Origin: UBA6522 sp963664945
GTDB taxonomy: Bacteria > Pseudomonadota > Gammaproteobacteria > Steroidobacterales > Rariloculaceae
Assembly: GCA_963664945.1 (NCBI GenBank)
Contig: OY761822.1
Location: 4,340,001 to 4,404,000, forward strand
DNA length: 64,000 nt
Direction of reading: 5' to 3'
The translations under genes and the position numbers were made by a program. This document shows, one piece after another, positions 1-8,342 of this stretch; within the stretch, counting starts at the first letter, position 1, and every line of letters begins with the position of its first letter. Below the pieces are notes generated by a model. It was given only the letters and a program-made list of their open reading frames with translations. It ran no database searches and was not told the origin of the DNA.

Positions 1-314
1 TTCTTGCGTTCCCTTGAAGGGTCCTCGCCCGCGGCCACGCGCCCCAGCAGCGCCTGGGCCTGCCTTCGGGCCTGCTCCACGGTGATGCGCCCGTACCGCC
101 CCACGACCAGCCGGCGGTTGGGAGAATACCGTCCCCCGCCGTCGGCCCGGTAGTTGATCAGGAAGGACTTTGTGCCCGACGGCAGCACCTTGACCCCGAA
201 CCCCGACAACTTGTCGTCCCAGGCGATCCAGGGACCTGCGCCCGGCGAAAGGGAATCGACGGAGCGTTTCGTCAGGGTCAGCTTGACGCGAGCGGTATTT
301 TTGCGCGATTTCAT
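1..314 (-). CDS. Tyrosine-type integrase, N-terminal part (runs off window)
   Basis: The reading frame is open from an ATG at 314 to the window edge, about 104 residues. It reads MKSRKNTARVKLTLTKRSV near the start, then SGFGVKVLPSG and a motif like FLINYRADGG. This is the DUF4102-type N-terminal arm-binding domain of phage and ICE integrases. The catalytic domain lies outside the window. The gene points left, so its attachment site is expected to the left and the cargo to the right. The tRNA-Pro 3' fragment at 8967-9011 is a plausible opposite end. Whether the rest of the gene is intact cannot be seen. Confidence 0.85.
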   Translation of the reverse strand, partial: MKSRKNTARVKLTLTKRSVDSLSPGAGPWIAWDDKLSGFGVKVLPSGTKSFLINYRADGGGRYSPNRRLVVGRYGRITVEQARRQAQALLGRVAAGEDPSRERK

Positions 315-494
315 GCGGAGAATGATAGCTGAGAGAAAAATATTGTCAACGAAATAGTCAACACAGGAAATCCAATTCGAGCGTGCTCGGACGTAGCTCG
401 TTGTAGTAAGAGAACCTATAGCGCTGTAGGAAAATGGCTTAGTTATCAAGTTTAACGGTATGTCGGGCGTACTGGAGCGTACTGGAGCGTAGAG

Positions 495-722
495 TCATCG
501 ACATAATCGAGAATGATTCTCCAGCATGTCGATCAGCCCGGGCTGGAAGGTCACGACCCGGTGCCACTCGGTCTTGTCGACCCTGGAGCCGGTGCTGCGG
601 TCGATGTAGCCCTCGTCCGTGGCGATGGACATGTTGGCCACGCGGCCGCCGCTGGTGAGGTGGTTGATGGTGACATCGGCGCCGAGGCGTCCGATGAGCT
701 GCGCGAAGTTCAAACCGAACAT
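495..722 (-). pseudogene. ssb: Single-stranded DNA-binding protein, truncated
   Basis: From the ATG at 722 the protein begins MFGLNFAQLIGRLGADV and continues with NMSIATDE and TEWHRVV, the classic SSB OB-fold signature (family form: LIGNLG, LSIAT, TEWHRV). It ends after 75 residues, while SSB is usually 140-180 aa, so the last OB-fold strands and the acidic C-terminal tail are missing. An upstream in-frame start at 818 exists but adds non-SSB residues. It lies just inside the integrase, as in many ICEs. It is probably a decayed gene. Confidence 0.7.
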
Positions 723-1134
723 AACGATTACTCCTGAGGTACTGGTTGATGACAAAGGGTTGAACGAACCGGGGACGGTCCCTCTCGATCCCATCCCCGA
801 TTCACTCCAAACCCTCATGTTCGGGCTCTGAACACCCCGCTGTCATGTAACTGGGGTGGGAGTCCCGGGGAGGCGGCGTTGTGCGCCGCTCCCCGGGTGG
901 CGTTTGCCTTGGCACAATGGCAGTGGTGCGGGAGCGGGATCGAGGACGTTTAAATTTTGGTGCCTCTGAGCCCGTTTCCAAACTGTACCCGGCCAACGGC
1001 GTCGAGCCCCGCTCTGTATCCGGCCCAGCGCCGAGAACGCGCAGCAAAATGAACCGTGTCTGTACGCAGAACCGAGTCTGCTATCCGTTGGCCCCCGCTC
1101 CCGCCGATCACAATTGAACCACGGAGGAACGCCG
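723..1134. other. Intergenic stretch, no recognisable gene
   Basis: Between the SSB stub and the IS110 transposase I see no family signature in either strand. Open frames here are short and arginine- and proline-rich, as expected from GC-rich noise. The right part is presumably the non-coding left end of the IS110 element. A good ribosome binding site (ggagga at 1123-1128) precedes the transposase ATG at 1135. Confidence 0.5.
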
Positions 1135-1765
1135 ATGCCCATTATGCAACCCGACAGCCTTAACGTCATCCATGCCCGCGCCGCGGGGCTGGACGTGCAC
1201 AAGATGCAGATCACCGCCACGGTCCGTGTGGCCCGCGCCGGGGAGGACGCCGAGACCTTCACGGAGGTGTTCAGCGCCCTGCCCAGCGGGCTTGTGGCGC
1301 TGTGCCGCTGGCTGGACGGGCACCGGGTCAGCGCGGCGGTGATGGAGGCCACCGGGGTGTACTGGGAGACGGTGTTCGACGCGCTGGATTCGGCCGGTGT
1401 CGAGGCGTTGGTGGTGCACGCGCAGCACGTCAAGCAGATCAAGGGCCGCAAGACCGACGTGGCCGACAGCGTGTGGCTGGCCCGCATCTGCCAGTTCGGG
1501 CTGTGCCGGGCCAGCTTCGTGCCGGACATGCAGTTCCGGGACCTGCGCAAGCTCTCGCGCCAGCGCCGCAAGGTGGTTCAGCTGCGCTCGGTGCTGCGCA
1601 CCCGCGTGCATCAGATCCTCGACAGCGCCGGGGTGCGCGTCGGCGGGGTGCTCTCGGACCTGTTCGGGGTCAATGGCCAGCGCATCCTCAAGGGCCTGGC
1701 CGAGGGCCGCTCGCGCGAGGACATCCTGGCATCTCTGTCGCACCACGTGAACTCGCGCGCGGAGC
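1135..1765 (+). pseudogene. IS110-family transposase, 3' truncated
   Basis: The frame from ATG 1135 (ggagga six bases upstream) contains the IS110 N-terminal DEDD domain: GLDVHK near residue 17, VMEATGVYWE near residue 71, then QIKGRKTDVADSVWLA. These give the D-E-D part of the RuvC-like DEDD catalytic set. Family identity is lost at about residue 210, around 1765, and the frame then runs into antisense sequence of the strawberry-notch fragment until a stop at 1962. The C-terminal serine-containing domain is missing, so the copy is dead. It sits inside, or at the broken end of, the neighbouring helicase gene. Confidence 0.85.
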
Positions 1766-2426
1766 TGTCGTGCGCAGCACTGCCGTCTGCCGTCTGCAAG
1801 ACCGCGGGACCGATGCGATTGACCGTCTTCCAGCCGTCGCCGATACGAACGTGCGCGGGCAGTCGGCGTTCGTGGGCCTGGCCGGCGAGGATGACGCTTT
1901 CCAGTTGCGCGTCGGAGAGTCGCCCCTCGGAGACGACGCTGACGGGGAGTTTCGGGCGGTAGACCGGCCGCGGATGCGCGACGGCGGCCATCGCCGCGGA
2001 CTGCACCAGCGCCGTGGGATGGGGCTCAGCCCCCTCGATCCGGACGGTGGCCGGCCGCCACGGCTCATACGGTCCCGCCGGCTGCGCCGGGGCAGGTGCT
2101 GGCTGCGCCGGGGCAGGTGCTGGCTGCGCCGGGGCAGGTGCTGGCTGCGCCGGGGCAGGTGCTGGCTGCGCCGGGGCGGGCGCTGGCGCGCGGCAGTCCG
2201 GGCTGCCGTGCTCGGATGTCTCCGCGGTCGCGTCGGGGATGCCGTACTCGAGCTCGGCCACGGGTCCCCAGTTCGTGCGGGGCGTCGGCTTGCCGACGGT
2301 GCGGGTAGCGACGGTACGGCGGTCGCCGGACTTGCTGGGCGGCGGTTTGAGCGAGAACGCGCCCTTGCCGCGTGGCGAGCCCGGCACCTGGGCCAGGGGC
2401 GTGCGCGGCGGTACGAGCGTTCGCAC
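1766..2426 (-). pseudogene. Strawberry-notch (SNO) helicase/methylase, internal fragment
   Basis: Reading leftward from 2426, the frame carries VAELEYGIPDA, a proline-alanine-glutamine repeat, then EPHPTALVQSAAMAAV and GRLSDAQLESVILAGQAHERR. As I recall, bacterial strawberry-notch proteins of plasmids and ICEs have this block just before their helicase domain. The usual protein is over 1,400 aa with an N-terminal methylase-like domain and C-terminal SNF2-like helicase domains. Here only about 220 residues remain. The 3' side is lost near 1766 where the IS110 fragment begins, and the 5' side is lost near 2430. It is cargo of the integrative element and non-functional. Confidence 0.65.
2080..2184. 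repeat. Five tandem copies of a 21-bp coding repeat
   Basis: The unit is ggctgcgccggggcaggtgc plus t, repeated at 2080, 2101, 2122, 2143 and 2164. The first four copies look identical and the fifth has small changes. On the minus strand it encodes a seven-residue QPAPAPA repeat inside the strawberry-notch fragment, a low-complexity linker. The 21-bp period keeps the frame. Confidence 0.9.
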
Positions 2427-2565
2427 GGCGCGGATCCCGGGCGTTGGCCAGCGACGGGAACACCCCCGCCGGCACCCGGAATCCGCCCCATTCGGGCGGA
2501 CCGCAACCCTCCGCGTTGCCGGGCGCCGGAATGGAAACAGGGACGGGATCGATCAGCCGAATCGA

Positions 2566-3204
2566 TCAGCCGAATCGATCGCCGGCCTCGGTGAACGTCC
2601 AGCAATGATCGGCGATGGCCTCGTCGACGGCGGCGTCGGAGGTCAGGTAGTCGTATTCGCGCTCGAGCTGGCGATAGAGCCAGCGCGCGAGGTCGCGAAT
2701 CGGCTCGACAACGGCGTGCTCGGCTTCGTCCGTCATGGCTTGTCCGGCGGGGCTGTCGCGTTCGACCTCGATCGTCATGCTGTACTCGTGGTAGTAGCGG
2801 CCGGACTGGCGGATGCGGGCGCCGAGCTGGTAGAGGTTTCGCCGTTGTACGCGCTGAAGATCGTCGGCGATGGCGTGCAGCGTCTCGTCGTTGGGGGCGT
2901 AGCTGCGGATGGCGCGTGACGCGGCCCCGGCATAGCGGTACGTCGCATCGAAAGAGGCGCCTGCACCCTGGCGGGCGAACCCGGAAAACCAGAGGTTGGG
3001 CGCCTCGCGCGTGCCACCGCCCATGAGCCGTACAGCGCGGGTCCGCAGCGTCACGCCGAGCAGCCCGCAGACGGTCTGGAAGTCCTTGAAGACGGCGTCG
3101 TACCAGTCCCGGTCGAGGCAGGTGTCCCGATACCAGGCCCGTTCCCGGGCGGCTCGGGGCAGTTCGGGGAGTTCGTAGACGACGGTTTCGACGATGCGAG
3201 GCAT
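2566..3204 (-). CDS. Conserved plasmid/ICE protein of the 'antitoxin of TA stability system' family
   Basis: The start is ATG 3204 (MPRIVETVVYELPEL), giving 212 aa. The longer frame upstream is rejected because it is low-complexity. Recognisable blocks are WYDAVFKDFQ, RLMGGGTREAPNLWFSGF, QRRNLYQLGA and RYYHEYSM, then a C-terminus ending FTEAGDRFG. I recall this as a family on alphaproteobacterial plasmids and ICEs labelled 'antitoxin of toxin-antitoxin stability system'. I know of no experimental function, and no toxin-like gene overlaps it here. It appears intact and lies between the helicase fragment and other ICE-type genes. Confidence 0.65.
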   Translation of the reverse strand: MPRIVETVVYELPELPRAARERAWYRDTCLDRDWYDAVFKDFQTVCGLLGVTLRTRAVRLMGGGTREAPNLWFSGFARQGAGASFDATYRYAGAASRAIRSYAPNDETLHAIADDLQRVQRRNLYQLGARIRQSGRYYHEYSMTIEVERDSPAGQAMTDEAEHAVVEPIRDLARWLYRQLEREYDYLTSDAAVDEAIADHCWTFTEAGDRFG

Positions 3205-3486
3205 GGGACTCACCTTTGGGGGCCGGGAACGGGCGGTGGATACCGGGGCCGGCGGATCCGCGGACTCGCCCGCGTCCCGGCCGGGACTCCCCGGGGAAAA
3301 CGCCCGACGCGACTCCGGGCGGCGTGGGTGCGGTAAGTGGCGTTGGTGGAATCGGGGGTGCGGCAGGGAAAGTGGCGACGGTGGTGACCGCGAATTCAAC
3401 GATTCGAGCCCGGTTCGGAATCGGGCGAGGCGCGCGACAGGGGACCGGCGCCGAATGTGCGAATCCCCCGGTGTTATTCTTTGACG
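3205..3486. other. Intergenic stretch, nothing recognised
   Basis: This stretch upstream of the minus-strand plasmid gene has no convincing coding frame. It should contain that gene's promoter, but I cannot point to clear -35 and -10 boxes in this GC-rich sequence. Confidence 0.4.
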
Positions 3487-3540
3487 ATGTGCGACCGCTA
3501 CAACATCGTCACCGAGCATCGCGCCATCAGATACCGTTAG
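3487..3540 (+). pseudogene. N-terminal stub of a SRAP (HMCES/YedK-like) protein
   Basis: The short frame reads MCDRYNIVTEHRAIRYR and then stops. SRAP proteins start with Met-Cys-x-x-Tyr, Cys2 being the catalytic residue that crosslinks abasic sites in ssDNA, followed by a stretch like NITTNQxAIR. Only the first 17 residues survive here and the expected continuation is absent. SRAP genes are common beside strawberry-notch genes on such elements, which supports the call. The match is short, so this stays tentative. Confidence 0.45.
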
Positions 3541-3734
3541 CGCGCTCAGCACTATCGGGCATAGCCCTGAGGGGTGATGGCAGCACAAGGGGCCGGGTGC
3601 GTTGCGGGATGGGAAAGCCCGGTTTATGGTGCGAGTCGGATGGCATGCCGGGCGACAGGGACTCGGCTGGAAACGGGGACGATATTCGTATGGACGATCT
3701 GGACGAGGTGGACTGAGCGGACCGGTTGCGGGTG

Positions 3735-4109
3735 ATGACGGTCCTCTGCGTGAGGAACACCCGGCTCGAAGACATTCACGCCGGCAAGGCGCCGGTCACA
3801 AAGACAGGGGATTTCTCCGATGTGATCGTCGTCGACGCCGAAGGGCGGCGGATTCCGTGGCCGGAGGTATCGCATTTCGGCGACGAGACGATGAAGGAAC
3901 TGATGCGCGATATTGTCAACCGCCTGTACACGTTTCACGCGAAGGCGGGCGAGCCGGAATTCGATTACATCTTCGAGCGCTGGTTGCCGGTGGCGAGGCG
4001 CTGGGATTTTCCGACGCTGGCCAAAGGTTTCCTCACGACGAGCGAATCCAGAGACTCCCGCGGCAAGGGCGCGAGCGGCTTCGTCGCGACGAAGTGCGGC
4101 AATCCATGA
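3735..4109 (+). CDS. Conserved hypothetical protein of plasmid/ICE type
   Basis: From ATG 3735 the product is 124 aa: MTVLCVRNTRLEDIHAGKAP, then TGDFSDVIVVDAEGRRIPWPEVSHF and a helical segment MKELMRDIVNRLYTFH. I recall similar small acidic proteins on alphaproteobacterial plasmids near strawberry-notch genes, without a known function. The last 30 residues (serine- and glycine-rich) look unlike the family, so the C-terminus may be altered. A frame from 3602 overlaps it but shows no recognisable features. The 160 bp downstream hold only a short frame (from 4107) I cannot identify. Confidence 0.55.
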   Translation: MTVLCVRNTRLEDIHAGKAPVTKTGDFSDVIVVDAEGRRIPWPEVSHFGDETMKELMRDIVNRLYTFHAKAGEPEFDYIFERWLPVARRWDFPTLAKGFLTTSESRDSRGKGASGFVATKCGNP

Positions 4110-4273
4110 GCCGGTATCACTGGCGCGGCACGCTGGAAGAGTGCCGTGCCGGGCCGCGGTCTTTCGGTCGCAGAGGCGGAACACTTTCGCGATTCCGCCC
4201 GGCGGACCGGCTCGATCCTCTTGCTCATGGAGCGGGATGATCGGGACTGGGCAAGAACCAGCGTGCAATAGTT

Positions 4274-4768
4274 ATGAAACCAAGGGTCTACATTGAAACA
4301 TCGGTTGTCAGTTATCTGACGGCGCGTCGGTCGCGCGATGTGGTCATCGCGGCGTATCAGGAAATCACCCGCGAATGGTGGCGCGATGCGCAAGCCAGGT
4401 TCGATCTCGTTGCATCGGAGCTTGTTGGCACGGAGGCGAGTGCGGGTGATTCAAACGCCGTCCGCGCCCGTCTGGAGGTGCTGGGAGCCGTCGCCCTTGT
4501 TGAAGTCAACGAGCGTTCGGAGGAACTCACCCGGCTCCTTCTGGATTTCGGTGCGGTACCGCACAAGGCCGCCGCCGATGCTGCGCACATTGTTATTGCT
4601 GTCACCAACGGCGTCGATTATCTGGTAACTTGGAACTTCAGACATATCGCAAACGCCAAAATGCGTTCTCGAATCGAGAGGGTATGCCGAGAAGCAGGCT
4701 ACGAGCCGCCTACAATATGTACACCCAATGAACTTATGGAGCCCGACCATGCAGACGAGACAGCCTGA
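4274..4768 (+). CDS. PIN-domain protein, VapC-like toxin
   Basis: The 164-aa protein starts MKPRVYIETSVVSYL, the PIN first-strand motif with the first acidic residue replaced by Glu in YIET, as in a known PIN subfamily. Further acidic positions are in ASELVGTEAS (Glu), ADAAHIVIAVTNGVDYLVTWNF (Asp) and the NFRHIAN motif after the last strand. PIN domains are Mg2+-dependent RNases, typically type II toxins. The 3' end overlaps the next gene by 20 nt, so the two are probably co-translated, with the toxin first, the reverse of most vapBC pairs. Confidence 0.8.
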   Translation: MKPRVYIETSVVSYLTARRSRDVVIAAYQEITREWWRDAQARFDLVASELVGTEASAGDSNAVRARLEVLGAVALVEVNERSEELTRLLLDFGAVPHKAAADAAHIVIAVTNGVDYLVTWNFRHIANAKMRSRIERVCREAGYEPPTICTPNELMEPDHADETA

Positions 4769-4964
4769 CCCGATCATTGAAGAAGTCCACGCTGTTCGGG
4801 ACGAGTACGCGGCCCGTTTCAACCATGACGTGGGACGGATGTTCCAGGATATTCGAGCCAGACAGCGAGCGTCCAAACGCGAATACGTTTGCTATCCGGC
4901 TCGGCGTGCTGTTGCAAACATTGGTACTTCCTTGAAATCACAGAAGTGCGAATCGAAAGAGTAA
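4749..4964 (+). CDS. Small partner (putative antitoxin) of the PIN protein
   Basis: ATG 4749 gives 71 aa starting MQTRQPDPIIEEVHAVRDEY. The block EEVHAVRDEYAARFNHDVGRMFQDIRARQRAS is typical of small helical proteins encoded directly downstream of this PIN subgroup. It overlaps the toxin gene by 20 nt in another frame. Homologues usually end near KYVRYPPRR; here the match ends at YPARRAV and about 16 unrelated residues follow, so the C-terminus may be extended by a lost stop. An antitoxin role is inferred from position and family. Confidence 0.6.
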   Translation: MQTRQPDPIIEEVHAVRDEYAARFNHDVGRMFQDIRARQRASKREYVCYPARRAVANIGTSLKSQKCESKE

Positions 4965-5293
4965 GAGACGCTCTCGCGGTTTCTTGTCGGACCGGTTCTA
5001 ACAGGGAGCCAAATCCCGGTGCGTCGTCGGCGACGATGCGCGCTCTGCGCATGGCATCGTAATCCCATCGCAGGCCAGTTAACCGGTCGTCATCGGGCGC
5101 GGGACGCGGTTGCCTTCAGAGGCATTGACCGTTGTTGACGTAGCCAGCAAGGAAAACAACCTTCGGGGAAGGCAAGCGGGATGGCGTCGCCGAACCCTGG
5201 GGACAAATCCCGCCGCGGTCGTCGGGGATGACGAAGCGTTAATCGTCGAACCTGCAAGTTGTCAACTGACAGGTGACATGCTAGCGTTCGGCC
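4965..5293. other. Intergenic stretch ahead of higBA
   Basis: No coding signature was found on either strand. Near the right end, around 5255-5275, a short symmetric stretch (tgtcaactgaca) lies upstream of the higB start. It could be an operator for the HigA repressor, since HigBA-type systems are autoregulated, but the symmetry is short and this is only a suggestion. Confidence 0.35.
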
Positions 5294-5573
5294 ATGGCCG
5301 CATCGTTCCGGCACCGTGGGTTGAAGGCGCTCTACGAAGGCCGGACGGCGCGGCGTGTGGCGCCGGAGCACGTGGAGAAGCTGCGGGACATCCTGGGCGC
5401 GCTCGACCGCAGCCGGGGACCGGGGGGGCATGAACCTGCCGGGGTTCCGCCTGCACGCGCTGAAGGGTCGAATGAAGGGTCATTACGCGGTGACAGTGTC
5501 CGGGAACTGGCGGGTCACGTTCCGGTTCGAGGACGGTTCGGCCATGGATATCGACTACGTTGATTACCATTGA
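5294..5573 (+). pseudogene. higB: HigB-type toxin (RelE fold), frameshifted
   Basis: Two frames together spell one HigB. From ATG 5294 comes ASFRHRGLKALYEG and APEHVEKLRDILGALDRS. After a run of seven G at about 5418-5424 the sense continues in another frame with MNLPGFRLHALKG, YAVTVSGNWRVTFRF and DIDYVDYH. One G fewer joins them into a 92-residue protein, the normal HigB length. HigB is a ribosome-dependent mRNA interferase. The break is either a real single-base insertion that inactivates the toxin while higA persists, or a homopolymer sequencing error. Confidence 0.8.
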
Positions 5574-5589
5574 GGAGAGTGAAGTGAGC

Positions 5590-5871
5590 ATGCACAACCC
5601 CCCGCATCCGGGAGGGATCGTCAGGCGCCAGTGCCTCGAAGCCATGGGTTTGTCTGTGACCCGTGCGGCGCGGGGTCTGGGTGTGACGCGTCAGGCGTTG
5701 TCGGAGCTGGTGAACGAGCACACGGGGGTTTCGGTTGAGATGTCAATCAGGCTTTCGAAGGCGTTTGGGTCGACGCCCGAGACTTGGTTGGGAATGCAGA
5801 TGGCCTACGATCTGTGGCAGGCCCGGGAACGGGCGGACGAGATTGCCGTGGAGGAGTTCGCGGCGGCGTGA
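5590..5871 (+). CDS. higA: HigA-type antitoxin, XRE-family HTH
   Basis: ATG 5590 (GTG 5584 also possible) gives 93 aa: HNPPHPGGIVRRQCLEAMGLSVTRAA, then ALSELVNEHTGVSVEMSIRLSKAFGSTPETWLGMQ. This is the HigA/VapI signature: an N-terminal HPGG segment, a helix-turn-helix in the middle and the TWL block at its end. It follows the toxin by 16 bp, in the higB-higA order. It is expected to neutralise HigB and repress the operon. The gene appears intact. Confidence 0.88.
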   Translation: MHNPPHPGGIVRRQCLEAMGLSVTRAARGLGVTRQALSELVNEHTGVSVEMSIRLSKAFGSTPETWLGMQMAYDLWQARERADEIAVEEFAAA

Positions 5872-6300
5872 GTTGGGGTGCTGGGGTGTGTGGCGGCGTC
5901 CCATGCCGCGTGCGCTACAACAGGCGTAGTCATCGACAAGCACGCGCTCCACCAATGGCGGTCGCGATGGCGATTCGGCTACGAAACCCGGATATCAGCT
6001 TAAAGTTGGATTGCGGGTTGTGCCATGTTCGAGGAAGCCCCGGAGGAAGCCGCTAGGCGCATCGAAGCTGTCAATCGGCGTTGAAAACTGACCCACTATC
6101 GGCGTCCAAGATTGACCCACCTAAATGGGGTTCAAGTGACGGCGTCGGGGTCTCGCGAGCCGGACTTGTCCACGCCTTGCGCACGGACCCGCGTGCCTCT
6201 GACACTGAAGCGGGGCGGTGCGCAAGGGGTGGGCAAGTCCGGCCCGCAACTGCGCGTCTCATCCGGACCGGTCCGGATGAGACGGTCCGGGCTTGGCGGA

Positions 6301-6786
6301 TCAGGATCGGTTCTTGAACCGCCAGCTCTCGTTGCCCGTCTCCACGATATCGCAATGATGGGTGAGGCGGTCCAGCGGCGCCGTGGTCATCTTCGCATCG
6401 CCGAACACGCTGGGCCATTCCCCGAAGGCCAGGTTCGTGGTCACGGCGATGGAGGTGCGTTCATAGAGCTTGCCGACCAGCACGAGGTTGCGCTTGGCGC
6501 CCAGGAACTCCCCGGTGGCCAGATCCCGCGCCAACGCCTCGTTGACCGGGCTTGAGGCGAAGTCAAAATCGGCCAGTTCCTTGACCATCGGCAACTTCGC
6601 GATGGTCATCTGGCACTTGATCGGGCGCGCCTTCTTGTCGGCGGCCTCCAACTTGAGCGGCTCGCCGGTCACGCGCTGGACCGGGTGCTCGCGCTTGATC
6701 GCCTGGGCCACGATCTCGTCGTGGGCCGCGCGCATGCCCGACAGGCGCAGCGTGCGCATCATGTCCAGCACCTCATGCCGCTCCAC
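6301..6786 (-). pseudogene. istB: IstB-type ATPase of IS21, central deletion
   Basis: The frame of 161 aa starts MERHEVLDMMRTLRLSGMRAA and ends SVFGDAKMTTAPLDRLTHHC and SWRFKNRS, both standard IstB ends. Between NLVLVG and KLYERTS about 75 residues are missing in frame: the Walker A (GTGTGKTH in the family), the following helix and the Walker B. Without the P-loop it cannot be an active AAA+ transposition helper. It overlaps the end of the istA remnant by 14 bp. Confidence 0.88.
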
Positions 6787-7460
6787 GGTGTGTCTCCATC
6801 AAGCGCTCGTGGCGGGCGCAGTCGGCGACCGGTTCCATGCGAAGGCGCGGATCCTCCAGCGCCGCGGCGAGGATCTTCACCACTTGGCGGCCACCGTCCT
6901 CGTGACGGGCCAATCGGGCCCGTACACGCCTCGGCGCCTTCGGCAGCGCCCAGTCCCTGAACGGCGCCCCGTTGCGCGGCGCGCCGGGCTTGCGCTTGAG
7001 AATCGGCACGTAATGCCAGGGGTTGTGGATCACCTTGTTGCGCTCAAAACCACGCGGATGCTCCCCCACCGCCCTCCCCCTCCTGGCGGACCACGGTCCG
7101 GTCGGCGTGCGCGCACACGCCCACCGTGCGGCCCACGGCCCGGGACGCCACGCTGTACCGGTTGCGATCGAAGCGCGCCAGACAGGTCTTCGACACCGCC
7201 GCGGCCACCGCGTGGAACCCGTCGAACGCTCCCCGGCAATCCATCAGGTATGCCCGCTCGGCCTGGAACACCTCCCACACCGTCTTGTCCTTGATCGCGG
7301 GGTGACGGCGCCGCTTCGCCTCCGCGATGCATTGATCCTCCAGCCACGCGTTGATCTCCGCGCAACCGCGACCGCGCGGGCGCGGCACGAAGAACCGACC
7401 GCGCACGTGGCTCACCAGATGCTCCCGACGTATCCGCGCAATCGTCTCCACCACCAGCAT
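6773..7460 (-). pseudogene. istA: IstA-type transposase of IS21, deleted and frameshifted
   Basis: From ATG 7460 it starts MLVVETIARIRREHLV, the IstA HTH start, then jumps straight to the C-terminal third: GRFFVPRPRG, EINAWLEDQC, FDGFHAV and SKTCLARFDRNRYSV. The HTH remainder and the whole DDE catalytic core are gone. Near 7065 the sense moves to another frame (NPWHYVPILKRKPGAPRNGAPF), and a further deletion precedes VADCARHERL. So there are at least two deletions and one frameshift. Confidence 0.85.
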
Positions 7461-7583
7461 CTCCCCCCACCCCGTCAGTCCATACAACGGGGCAAGTTGA
7501 ATCGCTCTACTTGGGGTGGGTCAATCTTGGACGCCGATCACCCCGCTAGTGGGTCACTATTGCACGCCGATTAACATCGAAGC

Positions 7584-7980
7584 GTCTGGCGTGAGACGGC
7601 ACGCACGGGAAGGTGTTCAACGTGCCTCGCCGCAAATCGCGCGGCAGCGCGGGTCGACGCCCCGTTTACGGATTACCGCATTCCTGCACGAATATCCATG
7701 GAAGAACAACCGACGAGCAGTGGCTTTTTTTGCACACAAGGACGGGAGCCCCTTCTGACTTTGTAGAGGCTTCGACCGAAACAAAAGCGGTGTTCGATTG
7801 CGCGATCCCGCATCATCGGGAACAGGTTTTGCTTGGTCATTGCGTTGCCATCGGGCGGTGTATGTGTGCCCAGCGTTCCAAAATTCGAATCTGGTGAGTC
7901 CACTGTAACCCGTCTGGCCAAGCTCAAGCCTGCCGTGCATGGTATTTGATCGGTGGAACACGCGAGCGTAAGCTTTCCAT
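7584..7980. other. Intergenic stretch, nothing recognised
   Basis: No protein family, RNA gene or repeat was recognised between the IS21 right flank and the HEPN-like cassette. The short frames on both strands have no conserved motifs. The promoter of the cassette should lie here. Confidence 0.4.
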
Positions 7981-8259
7981 ATGGCTATAGACACCGCAAG
8001 CATTCAAGCCAAACTGGAGGGATTGAACAATCTCCCCACACCGGTGCGCGCATGGCGTGTCGAACAAGGTCTTGACGCCACGGACGATCCGGCAGTGTGG
8101 ATCTGGGCCATGATCGATCAGAGCGAGGCCGACGCCGACACGTTACGGCAGCTAAAGGCGATGGCGCGCGACGTGGTTCGCGACGTGGTCCGCGATGGCA
8201 CCGACCTCTGGGCATACGTGCTTGTCAGGGGCGCGGATGAGGTTGAAGTGACCGCGTGA
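7981..8259 (+). CDS. Small conserved protein, first gene of a HEPN-like cassette
   Basis: The product is 92 aa with a central block EQGLDATDDPAVWIWAMIDQ and a C-terminal half rich in Asp, Arg and Val (ARDVVRDVVRDGTDLWAYVLV). I do not recognise a named domain, but pairs of this kind of small acidic protein followed by a HEPN-like protein recur in bacteria. It overlaps the next start by four bases (GTGA), so the two are translationally coupled. There is no clear ribosome binding site before ATG 7981. All but the first seven codons are duplicated at 13168-13424. A toxin-antitoxin or defence role is inferred from the arrangement only. Confidence 0.6.
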   Translation: MAIDTASIQAKLEGLNNLPTPVRAWRVEQGLDATDDPAVWIWAMIDQSEADADTLRQLKAMARDVVRDVVRDGTDLWAYVLVRGADEVEVTA

Positions 8260-8342
8260 GCTTGCCACGCGATCTGCTCGCTCAGGCGACCCTGCTGGCG
8301 ACGAAAGAGCCAAGGCGACCGAGGCAGGCAAGCCTACGCCGT
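8003..8342. repeat. 340-bp direct duplication, copy A
   Basis: This segment is repeated at 13168-13507 in the same orientation (offset 5,165 bp) with one visible difference, c at 8333 against t at 13498. It covers the first gene of the HEPN-like cassette from codon 8 and the start of the second. Copy A lies in the complete cassette and is probably the source. Confidence 0.9.

Larger units (their letters stand above)
6069..7576. mobile_element. IS21-family element with internally deleted istA and istB
   Basis: The left end tgtcaatcggcgt at 6069 and the right end acgccgattaaca at 7576 are imperfect inverted repeats. Further inside both ends carry ggcgtccaagattgacccac, the multiple terminal repeats typical of IS21. 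The bases tcgaagc occur directly outside both ends (6062-6068 and 7577-7583), a likely target duplication. The interior of 1.5 kb is much shorter than the usual 2.3-2.5 kb because both transposition genes have lost their middle parts. The element cannot move by itself. Confidence 0.85.

Noticed and set aside
2080..2184. CRISPR array
   Set aside because: The units are contiguous 21-bp tandem repeats with no spacers and lie in a coding frame. No CRISPR array was seen in the window.
3602..4240. 212-aa plus-strand frame overlapping the hypothetical gene at 3735
   Set aside because: Arginine- and glycine-rich with no motif, while the 3735 frame matches a plasmid protein type I recall.
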